Under the pieces are notes generated by a model. The model saw only the letters and a program-made list of their open reading frames with translations, did not search any database and had not been told where the DNA came from. This document shows, piece after piece, positions 46,677-55,914 of a DNA stretch of 64,000 nucleotides (its first letter is position 1; every line of letters begins with the position of its first letter). The position numbers and the translations under genes were made by a program. The stretch is from Rhodococcoides kyotonense (GTDB lineage: Bacteria; Actinomycetota; Actinomycetes; Mycobacteriales; Mycobacteriaceae): positions 1 through 64,000 of the forward strand of contig NZ_FZOW01000019.1 of NCBI RefSeq assembly GCF_900188125.1. Reading direction: 5' to 3'.

Positions 46677-49241
46677 CTACTTCACTTCACGCCACCGCGT
46701 CGCCTCGGCCAGCTCGAATCCGTACCGGTCACCGAGTTCACCGAGTCGTTCGACGTTCTCGGTCACCAATTCCGTTCCGATACTGCGAAGTTCGAACTCC
46801 CTGGACAGGGACAGGAGCATCGTCTCTGCCATGCACGCATACGTCAGCCCCGGCGCCAGACCGAACGTGAGCCCGAAGTCCGACCCCTCGGGCAAGCGGA
46901 CGATTCCGCCGTCGAACACCGTCACGTCCGGTCGGACACGGCCGACGTCGTGTGAGATGTTCGGTGGCTGAGCGACGTCGCACACGATGGCGTTCGGTCC
47001 GAGATCCTCCGCATCGATCAAAGAATGCGGCGCCGACGTCGCGGCAATCACGATGTCCGCCCGCGCCACTCCGGCTCTCGGGTCGTCGAAGAACTCGAGA
47101 CGGCCCGACGAGATCAGGTCGTCGATCGACCCGCTCGACAGCCGGACCGCGTCGGCGAAACGCCCTGCCCCGCCTCGTGCGCCCTCCACGATGACACCCG
47201 CCGCGGTCCACAACTTCGGGGCGATCTTGCCGTGCTCCCCAGGCCGGCCGACCAGAGACACCGTGCCGACGTCGGACGCCAACGCACGTGCGATCGTCTT
47301 GCCGATCGCACCCGCCGCACCGAGGACGGTGACCCTCATGTCCGCCAGGTCGATTCCACGTTCGGCGCACACACGACGAACGGCGCGGATGCTCGCTGCC
47401 GCGGTGAACGAGTTGCCCGTCGTCAGCACACCAGCGCGTGTGCCGAGCGCGAGACCGTTGCCGGTGATCACCGACGAATATCCGCCGAGTCCCACCACCT
47501 CGGCTCCCCGGTCGAACGCCAGGTCCACAGCAGCAGCGACCGCCGACACCGCCACGCGCGGAGGCAGTTTCAGCAGAGCAGACGACGTGAACGGAATCCC
47601 GATCAAGCTGCCATGCGCAGCGGCGCCCTCCGTCGGCACGACGCGGCCACTTCCGATGACCATCGGTGCGGGATTGAGTTCCGATGTCGCGCCTGCGAAT
47701 CGATCGAGTAGTTCACCGCGTTCTGGCTCGCTGAATTCGGAGAGTGCGTCGTCGAACGCCCCGAAGACCGCGAGATCGAGCGGGTGCGCGAGAAATCCGA
47801 ATCGGTGATCGGTCTCGTGCGGCACGACGTGTGGCAGCCTGCGCCCGGGCGTCGAATACACCGTCGGCGCGGACTTCGGAGCATGTCCGACGAGGTGACC
47901 CATCAATCCGGCAAGGTCACCTGCCGCAGCGAATGCCACAGCGCGTTCCAAGGCCGCCACGAGACGTCGGCACTCGGACTCGGTGACCGTCAGCGGCGGC
48001 TCGACTCGAAGAACCCGTGCCCCGAACAGTGTCGGCGCGATCCTGACCCCCTCGACGCGCAACATGTACGACGCGATCATCACGGCCAGATTCTGTTGAT
48101 CGGCAATGGAACCGATGAGCGACTGAGCGCCGACGAAGTTGACGTCGTCGGTGAATTCGACACCGAGAAGCAGCCCTTCACCTCGCACGTCGGTGATGAC
48201 CGTGGGGTACTTACTCGCTACCTGCTGCAGTTCACGCTTCAGTAGCTCACCGCGTCGGCGCACCCGGCCGATCAAATGCTGCCCGTTCTCGGTCAGCTCG
48301 CCGAGTACCGCGAGTCCGACGCGTGACGTCAACGCGCCACCCGCGAACGTCGAGGTGTGCCTCAATGCAAAACTCTCTCCGACCAAGTCGGGCCTGCAGA
48401 GCACAGCTCCCGCGGGCACGAGCCCACCGCCGAGAGCTTTGGCGACGGCGAGGATGTCGGGTACGACGGACTCGTGCTCGCATGCGAACATGCGGCCGGT
48501 CCGGCCGAGACCGGTCTGTACCTCGTCGACGGCCATCAGAACCCCGTGTGCAGTGCAGAGTTCGCGGACCCGCGTCAGATACCCCGGAGGTGGAGTGACG
48601 ACGCCGCCCTCACCTTGAATCGGTTCGACGACGAACACCGCGAACCGGTCCGGCGCCGAGACGAAGGCCTGCTCGAGTGCGTCGGCGTCCCCGAAGGGGA
48701 TCGTGTCGAACCCTGCCACCGGCGCACCGAACCCCACCTGGTACTTCTCGTTGCCCGTCGCGGACAGCGCACCGAGAGTCTTACCGTGAAAACTGTTGCG
48801 CGTGCTGAGAATTCCCAGCCGACCGGTGGCCGACCGGGCGATCTTGATCGCGATCTCGACCGCCTCGGCGCCGCTGTTGACGAACGTGACGCGGCCGAGG
48901 CCGCTCGGTGCGACGTCGACCAATCGTGCCGCGAGTTCTCCCGCTGCCGGCAGAACCGACGGCTGTACGAAGGCGGGCTCACTGCCCCGTCGCACACCGT
49001 CGACCGCGCGCCACACCGCGGCAGGATTGTGCCCAAGCGGCAACGCGCCATAGGCACCCGCGAAATCCAGATACGCATCACCCGACGCGTCGTACAACGT
49101 CGTTCCCTCGCCGCGAACGTATTCGGCGTCGAGGTCGACGGCACTCAGCAGGCCGAACAGTTCGGGATTGAGAAAAGTCGAATACCCGTCCCGGCCGACT
49201 GAAGGTTCAGTCTCGGGACGTCGAAAAGCCATGTCGGTCAT
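46677..49241 (-). CDS. Fusion: class III aminotransferase + long-chain acyl-ACP reductase (AAR-like)
   Basis: 854 residues from ATG 49241 (GGAG five bases upstream). Residues 1 to about 430 are a class III PLP aminotransferase (N-S-G-A-E-A-V-E, V-D-E-V-Q-T-G-L-G-R-T-G, PLP Lys268 in A-V-A-K-A-L-G-G-G). From about 440 the protein resembles cyanobacterial acyl-ACP reductase: G-L-G-G-Y-S-S-V, T-T-G-N-S-F-T-A-A, the NADPH loop G-A-A-G-A-I-G-K-T near 640, and Cys803 in Y-A-C-M-A-E-T, matching the catalytic cysteine of F-A-C-F-A-E-A. The reductase should turn acyl-ACP into an aldehyde and the aminotransferase should convert it to a primary amine. TamH and PigE of tambjamine and prodigiosin pathways are functional parallels with other reductase types. 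Confidence 0.88.
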   Translation of the reverse strand: MTDMAFRRPETEPSVGRDGYSTFLNPELFGLLSAVDLDAEYVRGEGTTLYDASGDAYLDFAGAYGALPLGHNPAAVWRAVDGVRRGSEPAFVQPSVLPAAGELAARLVDVAPSGLGRVTFVNSGAEAVEIAIKIARSATGRLGILSTRNSFHGKTLGALSATGNEKYQVGFGAPVAGFDTIPFGDADALEQAFVSAPDRFAVFVVEPIQGEGGVVTPPPGYLTRVRELCTAHGVLMAVDEVQTGLGRTGRMFACEHESVVPDILAVAKALGGGLVPAGAVLCRPDLVGESFALRHTSTFAGGALTSRVGLAVLGELTENGQHLIGRVRRRGELLKRELQQVASKYPTVITDVRGEGLLLGVEFTDDVNFVGAQSLIGSIADQQNLAVMIASYMLRVEGVRIAPTLFGARVLRVEPPLTVTESECRRLVAALERAVAFAAAGDLAGLMGHLVGHAPKSAPTVYSTPGRRLPHVVPHETDHRFGFLAHPLDLAVFGAFDDALSEFSEPERGELLDRFAGATSELNPAPMVIGSGRVVPTEGAAAHGSLIGIPFTSSALLKLPPRVAVSAVAAAVDLAFDRGAEVVGLGGYSSVITGNGLALGTRAGVLTTGNSFTAAASIRAVRRVCAERGIDLADMRVTVLGAAGAIGKTIARALASDVGTVSLVGRPGEHGKIAPKLWTAAGVIVEGARGGAGRFADAVRLSSGSIDDLISSGRLEFFDDPRAGVARADIVIAATSAPHSLIDAEDLGPNAIVCDVAQPPNISHDVGRVRPDVTVFDGGIVRLPEGSDFGLTFGLAPGLTYACMAETMLLSLSREFELRSIGTELVTENVERLGELGDRYGFELAEATRWREVK

Positions 49242-49470
49242 GAGTGCTCCGTGTTCTCGAGAGTTCACCCCTGGCCACCCTGCGCGCCGCCGGCGACCGA
49301 AGGGTGCAACCAGAGCTCGCCCCACAGCAGGACGCATTCGCGATGCTAACCGGCTGCCATGTGGAGAACAGATGACAATTCGAACACGAAGTATGGATAA
49401 ACAACTTTCACCGCACTTACGGTCGGTTTCACCGCCGTCGAGCGGACCGACTCGTAACCAACGTCACAAG

Positions 49471-50319
49471 TTACTGATCGGAGATGGCGGAAAGAATCCA
49501 CTTTCCGTCGATTTTCTCCATGTTGACCACGATCGGGCCCTCGGCATTGCCCTGCGCTACGCCTGCCTGCGTGGCACTGACGTTGAGCACCGCAAGAAGC
49601 TCCGCATTGTCGGACTCGAGTCGCGTGACACCGATGTCCGACACGTCCGCCTGCGTCGCCGTCTGTGTCTGGCGGACAGCCGATTTCGTCGTGTCGGCCA
49701 CGCGATCGAACTCGGCGAGCATGTCGGGATTCAGCACAGCGCGTGCCTTGTCGAAATCCTCGTCGATAGTCGCGTCGCTGTACGTGTAGAGCGTCGTCAA
49801 CGCGTCGGTCGCGGCACCGGTGACCTCGGACGTGGCGTTGGAATCCACCCACGCCGCGTTGTCGACGTTCACTCCCGGCTTGATCGCGGCGACGACCGCG
49901 AAGGCTCCGAGCACCACCGCGACAGCACCCACTGCGATCACGGGTGTCCATTTCGGGCGGTCGGCGGGCACGGGCGTCGACACCGGGGCGGCCTCGGGAG
50001 CGTCCGCTGCCACTGCGGGCGCAGGCTTCCCGAGGTCGACCTTGTCGGACTCGGTGGCCCGAGGGGCCTCGGGCGTCGTCGAATCCGCGACATCGGCTGT
50101 AGTCGGTTCGCCAGGTGCAGCAGCGTCGGAAGAAGCAACGGTGTCAGGTGTAGCAGCAGTGTCAGGTGTAGCAACGGTGTCAGGTGTAGCAGCAGTGTCA
50201 GGCGTAGCACTGTCAGGCGTCACGCCCTCCGGCGCAGCCTTGCGGTTGCTGCCTGCGATCTTCTTGCGAGCCTTGCTGGTGGTGGTGGGTGGAACGATCT
50301 TCCGACGCTGAGGAGGCAA
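49471..50319 (-). CDS. Mce-associated membrane protein
   Basis: 282 residues. No ATG is available; TTG 50319 lies nine bases from AAGGAG, while TTG 50328 abuts it. An N-terminal region of Thr-Pro-Asp repeats (A-T-P-D-T-A/V, about 38-68) and Pro/Ala/Glu-rich sequence is followed by a single TM (about 125-147) and a C-terminal Mas/NTF2-like domain with N-A-A-W-V-D-S-N and I-D-G-K-W-I-L-S-A-I-S. Mas proteins follow mce genes in mycolata and help assemble or stabilise the importer. Last gene of the mce operon. The repeat number may vary between strains. Confidence 0.8.
   Translation of the reverse strand: MPPQRRKIVPPTTTSKARKKIAGSNRKAAPEGVTPDSATPDTAATPDTVATPDTAATPDTVASSDAAAPGEPTTADVADSTTPEAPRATESDKVDLGKPAPAVAADAPEAAPVSTPVPADRPKWTPVIAVGAVAVVLGAFAVVAAIKPGVNVDNAAWVDSNATSEVTGAATDALTTLYTYSDATIDEDFDKARAVLNPDMLAEFDRVADTTKSAVRQTQTATQADVSDIGVTRLESDNAELLAVLNVSATQAGVAQGNAEGPIVVNMEKIDGKWILSAISDQ
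50141..50220. repeat. 18-bp minisatellite inside the Mce-associated gene
   Basis: Three full copies (GTGTCAGGTGTAGCAGCA type, at 50141, 50159 and 50177) and a fourth degenerate copy encode the T-P-D-T-A/V-A repeat on the minus strand. Copies 1 and 3 are identical. Unit length keeps frame, so copy-number change would only lengthen the linker. Confidence 0.85.
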
Positions 50320-50376
50320 TGCGGACAACTCCTTGAAATGTACGAGAACTGGGCCGACGGTCCGGAAAGACGCTGC

Positions 50377-51084
50377 CTACTCCCCGCCGGTCGCGTCGGG
50401 AACAGGTGCCTGCTCTTCGCTCGCGGGCGGAGTGGCATTCGGATCGGCAGGCTCGGCGGGCGCCGGCGCGCCGTTGGGGTCCAGCGGCAGCGCGTTCGCG
50501 TCGGCCTCTCCCCCGGACGGATCGAGCGCGATACGGCTGCCGATCGGGTCGACCTTGTTGGCCTTCCACGTACCGTCCACATCTTCCATGAACAGACGCA
50601 TCGTCAGCTTGACCTTCTGCTCGGGACGGTCGGGCCACGTCGTCGTCCCGGCGATGACGACCAGTGCGGTGGCCGTACCCTCGTCGGCGCTCAGTTCGGT
50701 CAGAGTGGAATGCATCAACTCCGCCGAGCTCTTGGCGCCCGACGTGCGGACCGTGTCGTCGATCTGCGACCGCGTCGCGTCGAGATCGTTCAGCATCGTG
50801 TCGCCCGTGATGGACGACTTCATGTCCTCGAACGACTGGTCGATGTTCGCGGCGTCGACGGTGTTGAGGTTGATCGCGACCTGCTGCGCCCCCGTGAGCG
50901 CAGATTCGCGGGTGTCCGCGACGGACTTCTCGGACAGCGCGTTCTTCCATCCGATTCCGAACCACACGGCCGCGACGAGAGCCACGACCGCGACGACGGA
51001 TACGCCGATCAGAACCGGCCTCGCTGAGTTCTTCGGCCCAGGAGCGTCGGAAGTCGGCTCCTGAGCTTCGGTGTTTGACGTCAC
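50377..51084 (-). CDS. Mce-associated membrane protein
   Basis: 235 residues from GTG 51084. A hydrophilic start is followed by one TM (about 24-43) and a Mas-type extracytoplasmic domain with repeated acidic helices (S-F-E-D-M-K-S-S-I-T-G-D) and F-M-E-D-V-D-G-T-W-K-A-N-K. The last 45 residues are Pro/Ala/Glu-rich. It follows mceF by 42 bases and precedes the second Mas gene, as in mycobacterial mce operons. Role inferred from family: accessory to Mce-mediated lipid uptake. Confidence 0.82.
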   Translation of the reverse strand: MTSNTEAQEPTSDAPGPKNSARPVLIGVSVVAVVALVAAVWFGIGWKNALSEKSVADTRESALTGAQQVAINLNTVDAANIDQSFEDMKSSITGDTMLNDLDATRSQIDDTVRTSGAKSSAELMHSTLTELSADEGTATALVVIAGTTTWPDRPEQKVKLTMRLFMEDVDGTWKANKVDPIGSRIALDPSGGEADANALPLDPNGAPAPAEPADPNATPPASEEQAPVPDATGGE

Positions 51085-51126
51085 ACTGACACCCTACTAC
51101 TCGGTAACTTCGTCACCCGACTTCGA

Positions 51127-52374
51127 TCACTTCGGGGTGACCCCGATCAGCGGTGCAAGCTGTGTCGCAATCGGATTCAGGTTGAGCTTGTCGGGATCGA
51201 CCTTGGGGATCGAATCCCACGGCTGCGGAGTCTCGGGATCCGCGAAGACGATGCGGTTGGAGCTCCGAACACCCGTCACACTGCCCTGAGGCGTCGCACA
51301 GTTCGCCTGCAGGTTCAGCGGGTAGTTCTCCTCGGTCATGTCGAAGTTCGGGTTCTTGGCCTTCTCCTCCGCCAAGATCGCCTGCGTGCCCTCGTAACCG
51401 ACGGTGCACGGCGGCGGATTGTTGGTCTCGAGCAGCAGACCCTGGTGAATCGTGCCGTCGCCCGGTGTCAGAGTCCCCGACCCGGCCGCCAACGCGGGCA
51501 GGAAGATGAGCAGCGGCTGCAGCGCGAGTGTGCGCGGCGCTGCCAACGTGACGACCTCGTTCAAGTTGTTCAGATCGGTCGTCAGCGCCGGACCGCCCTC
51601 GTCGATCAGCGCACCGATCTGATCGCTGGCCGCGGTGCCCGTGTTGATGAGGCGTCGTATATCCGGGTCGTTGCTGCGCAGCTGGGCCGTCACGTTGTTC
51701 AGGTCGGTGCTGAACTGACGAATCGCCGACGACTGTTCGGACTGTGTGTCGAGAACCGTCCGGCTGTCCCGTACCAGCGCGAGAGTCTGCGGCAACGCCT
51801 CGTCACCGGACTGCGTCAGCGTTCCGAGCGAGTCCAGCAGGACCTGCAGATCGTCACCCTTGCCGTTGAACGCCGTGCCGAGTTCCTTGACGACGGTCGT
51901 CAGGTTCTCCAGTGGCACCGAGCTGACCAACTGATTGGCGCTCGCGAGGACGTTCTCGACGGGCACCGGCGTCGCCGTGTCCGCGGTGGCGATGATCGAA
52001 CCACTCTCGAGGTACGGCCCTTCGTCGCTCGTCGGCTGGAGATCGACGTACTGCTCACCGATGGCGGACCGGTTGGCCACCACTGCCTTCGCCGACGACG
52101 GAATGTTCGGTCCACCGTTGTCGAGAAGCAGCTCGACGTTGATTCCGTCCGACGTCAGCGACAACGCTCCGACGGTACCGACGGGAACTCCTCGATACGT
52201 GACCTCGGCGTTGGTGAAGATGCCGCCGGAATCGGCGAACTGGGCGTTGACGTCGTACTGCCCGAAACCGAGCAGATTGTCGATACGCACGTACTTGCCA
52301 CCGACGTACACGATGCCGAGCACCGCGACGGCGATGAAAGCGAACAGCTGAATCCTGACCAGCCGCGACCTCAC
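51127..52374 (-). CDS. mceF: MCE family protein, position F
   Basis: 415 residues from GTG 52374 (GGAGG six bases upstream; GTGA overlap with mceE stop). One N-terminal TM (about 8-28), then the MCE domain (about 38-118, F-T-N-A-E-V-T-Y-R-G-V-P-V-G-T-V), a long helical region (about 150-320) and a C-terminal tail with two cysteines. The six Mce subunits form a tunnel carrying lipid from the cell envelope to the YrbE permease. MceF closes the set. Confidence 0.88.
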   Translation of the reverse strand: MRSRLVRIQLFAFIAVAVLGIVYVGGKYVRIDNLLGFGQYDVNAQFADSGGIFTNAEVTYRGVPVGTVGALSLTSDGINVELLLDNGGPNIPSSAKAVVANRSAIGEQYVDLQPTSDEGPYLESGSIIATADTATPVPVENVLASANQLVSSVPLENLTTVVKELGTAFNGKGDDLQVLLDSLGTLTQSGDEALPQTLALVRDSRTVLDTQSEQSSAIRQFSTDLNNVTAQLRSNDPDIRRLINTGTAASDQIGALIDEGGPALTTDLNNLNEVVTLAAPRTLALQPLLIFLPALAAGSGTLTPGDGTIHQGLLLETNNPPPCTVGYEGTQAILAEEKAKNPNFDMTEENYPLNLQANCATPQGSVTGVRSSNRIVFADPETPQPWDSIPKVDPDKLNLNPIATQLAPLIGVTPK

Positions 52375-53645
52375 AGTCCACCTCCGAATTGTTCGAGCAG
52401 GTCGTTCAACGGAGCGAACGGAGTCGGTGCGTTCACCGGCGAAGCGACGGGTTCCGTACCCGGCGCCACCGGAACTCCCGGCGGCGGTGACGGATTCGGA
52501 ACGATGGGCGGAAGCGGCAGCAACGAGATGGTCGGCCATCCGGGACGTGGGCCGTTGCCGTTGTAGTACGGGTTCGACGGATCCACCAGCGGCAACGTGT
52601 CACCGTACTTCGGCGGAATGTAGACCGGATCTCCTTCGCCGACACCTAGATTGCGCAGCGTCGTGCCGATCGACAGATCGAGCGACAGGTACAGATTCGC
52701 GGAGTCGCCCTGCGTGATCTCCTCGATGCCGTCCGGGAACGGAAGCGTCGGGATGAGCGGGAGCGTCGTGACGATGTCGTCGGCCGAGCCGGCGAGAGCC
52801 TGCAACGTCGGACGCAGAGCACGAAGGTCTGCGATCAGATTGTCCTTGGACTGGTTGATCACGTCGGTCCCCACCGCGCCGAGCCGGTCGAGCTGACCCA
52901 GCATCTGCGTCAGCTGCGGCCGCTGCTGCTCGAGAACGTCGGTCGCGATCGGAAGGTCCGCGAGCACACGATCGATCTTCTCGGTCTGTCCACTCACTTC
53001 GGTGGTCAGAACGTCGAGACCGTCCAGCGCGCGGGTGATGTCGTCGCGCTGCTCCTCCAGCCCGCCGATCAACGTGTTCGCCTGCTCCAACAGACTTCGC
53101 GTCGTGCCTTCCCGCCCGTCGAATGCCGCGTTGAGCTCTTTGACGATGGGAGCGAGCTGGCCGACGCCACCGCCGTTGAGCACGAGCGACAACGCACCGA
53201 GCACTTGTTCGATGTTGGTCGTCGACCGAGTCCGATCGAGCGGAATCGTGTCGCCGTCCTGCAGCTTCTGCGGATCGGCGTCGTCGGTCGGGACCGTCAA
53301 CTGGATGAACTTCTCACCCAGAATCGACGTCTGTTCCACTGCTGCAAGCGCATTCGCGGGCAGATCCACCGAATCGTTGACGACGACGTCGACGTCGGCC
53401 GTCCACTCCCCGTTCGGCACCGAGATGGAATCGACGCGGCCGACCTCGACACCGTCGACCTTGACGGTCGACTGCGGAACGAGGTCGAGAACATCCTGGA
53501 ACTGGATGGTCAGGTGCATCGGGTTGCTCCCGGTGTCAGCACCACCCGGGAGCGGAATGCCGTAGACGCCCTGTGAGCACGCCGTCGCCGACAGACCGAC
53601 GACCGTTGCACCGACGATCGCGACGAGCGGACGCATGCGCATCAC
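52371..53645 (-). CDS. mceE: MCE family lipoprotein, position E
   Basis: 424 residues from GTG 53645 (GTGA overlap with mceD stop). The N-terminal lipobox L-S-A-T-A-C marks it as the lipoprotein member, always MceE in mycolata. The MCE domain (about 40-120) contains V-K-V-D-G-V-E-V-G-R-V, followed by helical repeats (about 150-310) and a Pro-rich C-terminus with P-P-P-G-V-P-V-A-P. It anchors the Mce assembly in the outer leaflet of the plasma membrane. Confidence 0.9.
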   Translation of the reverse strand: MMRMRPLVAIVGATVVGLSATACSQGVYGIPLPGGADTGSNPMHLTIQFQDVLDLVPQSTVKVDGVEVGRVDSISVPNGEWTADVDVVVNDSVDLPANALAAVEQTSILGEKFIQLTVPTDDADPQKLQDGDTIPLDRTRSTTNIEQVLGALSLVLNGGGVGQLAPIVKELNAAFDGREGTTRSLLEQANTLIGGLEEQRDDITRALDGLDVLTTEVSGQTEKIDRVLADLPIATDVLEQQRPQLTQMLGQLDRLGAVGTDVINQSKDNLIADLRALRPTLQALAGSADDIVTTLPLIPTLPFPDGIEEITQGDSANLYLSLDLSIGTTLRNLGVGEGDPVYIPPKYGDTLPLVDPSNPYYNGNGPRPGWPTISLLPLPPIVPNPSPPPGVPVAPGTEPVASPVNAPTPFAPLNDLLEQFGGGL

Positions 53646-54922
53646 TGTCCCCCTCCCAACGACTGCTGCAAACCGGGCAACGTGTTGTTGTCGCCGAGAC
53701 GCGGCGAGACGTTTCCGGGCACAGTGCCCGGAACTGCCTGGTTCTGTTCCGTCGTACCGCTGAGAACGCCGAACGGAAGAACCACACCGGAATCGCGGAC
53801 CGGGCCTTGGATCAACGTCGTGAATTCGCCACACCGATCGATGATCGGCTGGATCTGCGCACCGAGTTGTTCGAAGCGCGGATCTCCCGGCACGAGCTTG
53901 CCGAGGTCGATCAGTCGGCACAACGTCCCGAGCGGATCCTGCGTCTCGTTCTGCAGATTCGCGCGAGTGGCGAGCGTTCCCGATTCCGCGTCGTACGAGT
54001 TGACGAGGTTGCTGATCGCGAGCGGCAGCAGCGTCAGCGTTTCGACGAGCGATTCCTTGCCGTCGGCCAACGTCTGAGTCGGCTGGACGAGACCGTCCGC
54101 GGCTTGCACCAACTGATCTCGGTTGTCCGCGACGAACCCGGCGACGTCACCGAGCGTGATCGACAGCTGATTCAACGCGGCCCCGAGATTCTCTCGCTCG
54201 CCGTTGAGGAAGCCCGTCAGATCCGACAGCTGGTTGTTGAACTGGCGAACCTGCTGATCGTTCGCCGCGAGGGCCGACACGAAGGTCTGCAGGTTCTTCA
54301 CCGTGTCGAACAGGTCGCCGCGTGACTCGTTGAGCGTGCGGGACGCGTCGGAGAGCTGAGTGATGGTCTCGCCCAACGCTTCGCCATTGCCGTCGAGGTT
54401 CGCGGCGCCGGTGTTGACCAGGTCGGTCAGTGCGCCGTCCTTGTTCGCACCGTCCGGCCCGAGCGCCGTCGACAGTTCGTCGATGCTCGCGTAGATCTGA
54501 TCGACCTCGACGGGAGTCGCCGTCCGATCGCGAGAAATCACCGTGCCCGACGCCATCGTCTCGCCCCCGCTGTAAGCGGGTGCGAGCTGGATGTACCGGT
54601 CGGAGACGAGCGACGGAGTGATCTGTGCGGCCTTCGCGTCTGCGGGAATGTCGACGCCACGCTGCACGCGCATCTTCACCTCGACCTGGTCGCCCTGCGG
54701 CACGACCGACGTGACCTCGCCGACCTCCACACCGAGGACTCGGACGTCGGAACCTTCGTAGATGCCGACCGACTTGTCGAAGTACGCGGTGATGTCGGTC
54801 GAGCCCGCACGGGTGAACAGCCACCACAGACCTGCGGCGACGACCAACGCGACGATGACGATTCCGGCGATGACCGCTTTGCCGATCCCGGACTTCTTGT
54901 CGTTCTCTGCGATGTCGGTCAT
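53642..54922 (-). CDS. mceD: MCE family protein, position D
   Basis: 426 residues from ATG 54922. One TM (about 15-37), MCE domain (about 40-120, V-R-V-L-G-V-E-V-G-E-V), then a long coiled helical section with Gln/Asn/Leu heptads (about 180-310) and a C-terminal domain with two cysteines. Its start overlaps the mceC stop by one base (TGATG) and its stop overlaps mceE. Part of the six-subunit lipid tunnel. Confidence 0.9.
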   Translation of the reverse strand: MTDIAENDKKSGIGKAVIAGIVIVALVVAAGLWWLFTRAGSTDITAYFDKSVGIYEGSDVRVLGVEVGEVTSVVPQGDQVEVKMRVQRGVDIPADAKAAQITPSLVSDRYIQLAPAYSGGETMASGTVISRDRTATPVEVDQIYASIDELSTALGPDGANKDGALTDLVNTGAANLDGNGEALGETITQLSDASRTLNESRGDLFDTVKNLQTFVSALAANDQQVRQFNNQLSDLTGFLNGERENLGAALNQLSITLGDVAGFVADNRDQLVQAADGLVQPTQTLADGKESLVETLTLLPLAISNLVNSYDAESGTLATRANLQNETQDPLGTLCRLIDLGKLVPGDPRFEQLGAQIQPIIDRCGEFTTLIQGPVRDSGVVLPFGVLSGTTEQNQAVPGTVPGNVSPRLGDNNTLPGLQQSLGGGQ

Positions 54923-55914
54923 CAGTTGCCCCCGAGGTCGCGAGCGGGCTCACGGTAGCCGGGGATGAGCGGCAGACCGGGCGGTGTCAGGTTGGCGAGA
55001 GTGATGTCGAGCCAGCGACCGTTCGCGGTGACGTTCGCGTACAGACGCACGAACGGTGCGTACAGCTCGAGCGCCCGCGACAGTGCGTCGTTGTTCTCGT
55101 TCAAGATGTCGATGACTCCGTTCAACTGCTGGAGCATCGGATTGATCTGCTCCTCGTTGTCGCGGACCAGTCCGGTCAGTTCGGTCGACAGCCGCTGCGT
55201 TCCCGTCAGCAACTGCGATATCGACTGCTGCCTGTTGTTCAGTTCTTCGAGGAGCGGTCCGGCGTCGGTGATGAGGCGGTTGAACTCCTCGTTGCGGTCG
55301 GCAAGGACCTTCGACGTCTTGCCGGTCGCCTCGAACAGCCTCTGCAACTCCGCATCTCGACTCGCGATGGTCTCCGACAGTCGACTGACTCCGTCGAGGG
55401 ATGCCCGAATGTCGTCGGGAGTTTCGGAGAACGCCTGCGACAGCGTCTGGAAGCTCGACGCCAACTGATCGGTGTCGATGTCCGTGATGGTCTGCGCCGC
55501 GTCGGAGAACGCGTCGATGACGTCGTACGGAGACGTGGTGCGCTCCAACGGAATCGGATCCTTCGGCTTCAGGACCTCGTCGCCGCGGGGATCGATCGCC
55601 AGGTACTTCTGACCCAGCAACGTCTTGATCTGGATGGACGCCGACGAGTTGTTGCCGACCCACGCATCCTGCACGCGGAACTCCACGTTGACCTTGTCTC
55701 CGGCGAGTTCGACCGAATCCACCTTGCCGACCTTGACGCCGGCGATACGAACTTCGTTGCCGGGCTTCAGTCCTGCGGCTTCGGAGAATTCCGCGGTATA
55801 CGTGGAGCCTGCTCCCAGGATCGGCAGCCGATCGAGGAAGAAGACTGCGACGGTCGCCAGCAGCACGATCATGATGCCGAGCGCGCCGGCCACTACCGGG
55901 CTACGCTTTTTCAT
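54922..55914 (-). CDS. mceC: MCE family protein, position C
   Basis: 330 residues from ATG 55914 with AAGGA upstream (ATGA overlap with mceB stop). Basic M-K-K-R-S, TM (about 7-28), MCE domain (about 35-115, V-R-I-A-G-V-K-V-G-K-V), helical region (about 145-290). Shorter at the C-terminus than neighbouring Mce proteins. The tail ends L-I-P-G-Y-R-E-P-A-R-D. Confidence 0.9.
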   Translation of the reverse strand: MKKRSPVVAGALGIMIVLLATVAVFFLDRLPILGAGSTYTAEFSEAAGLKPGNEVRIAGVKVGKVDSVELAGDKVNVEFRVQDAWVGNNSSASIQIKTLLGQKYLAIDPRGDEVLKPKDPIPLERTTSPYDVIDAFSDAAQTITDIDTDQLASSFQTLSQAFSETPDDIRASLDGVSRLSETIASRDAELQRLFEATGKTSKVLADRNEEFNRLITDAGPLLEELNNRQQSISQLLTGTQRLSTELTGLVRDNEEQINPMLQQLNGVIDILNENNDALSRALELYAPFVRLYANVTANGRWLDITLANLTPPGLPLIPGYREPARDLGGN

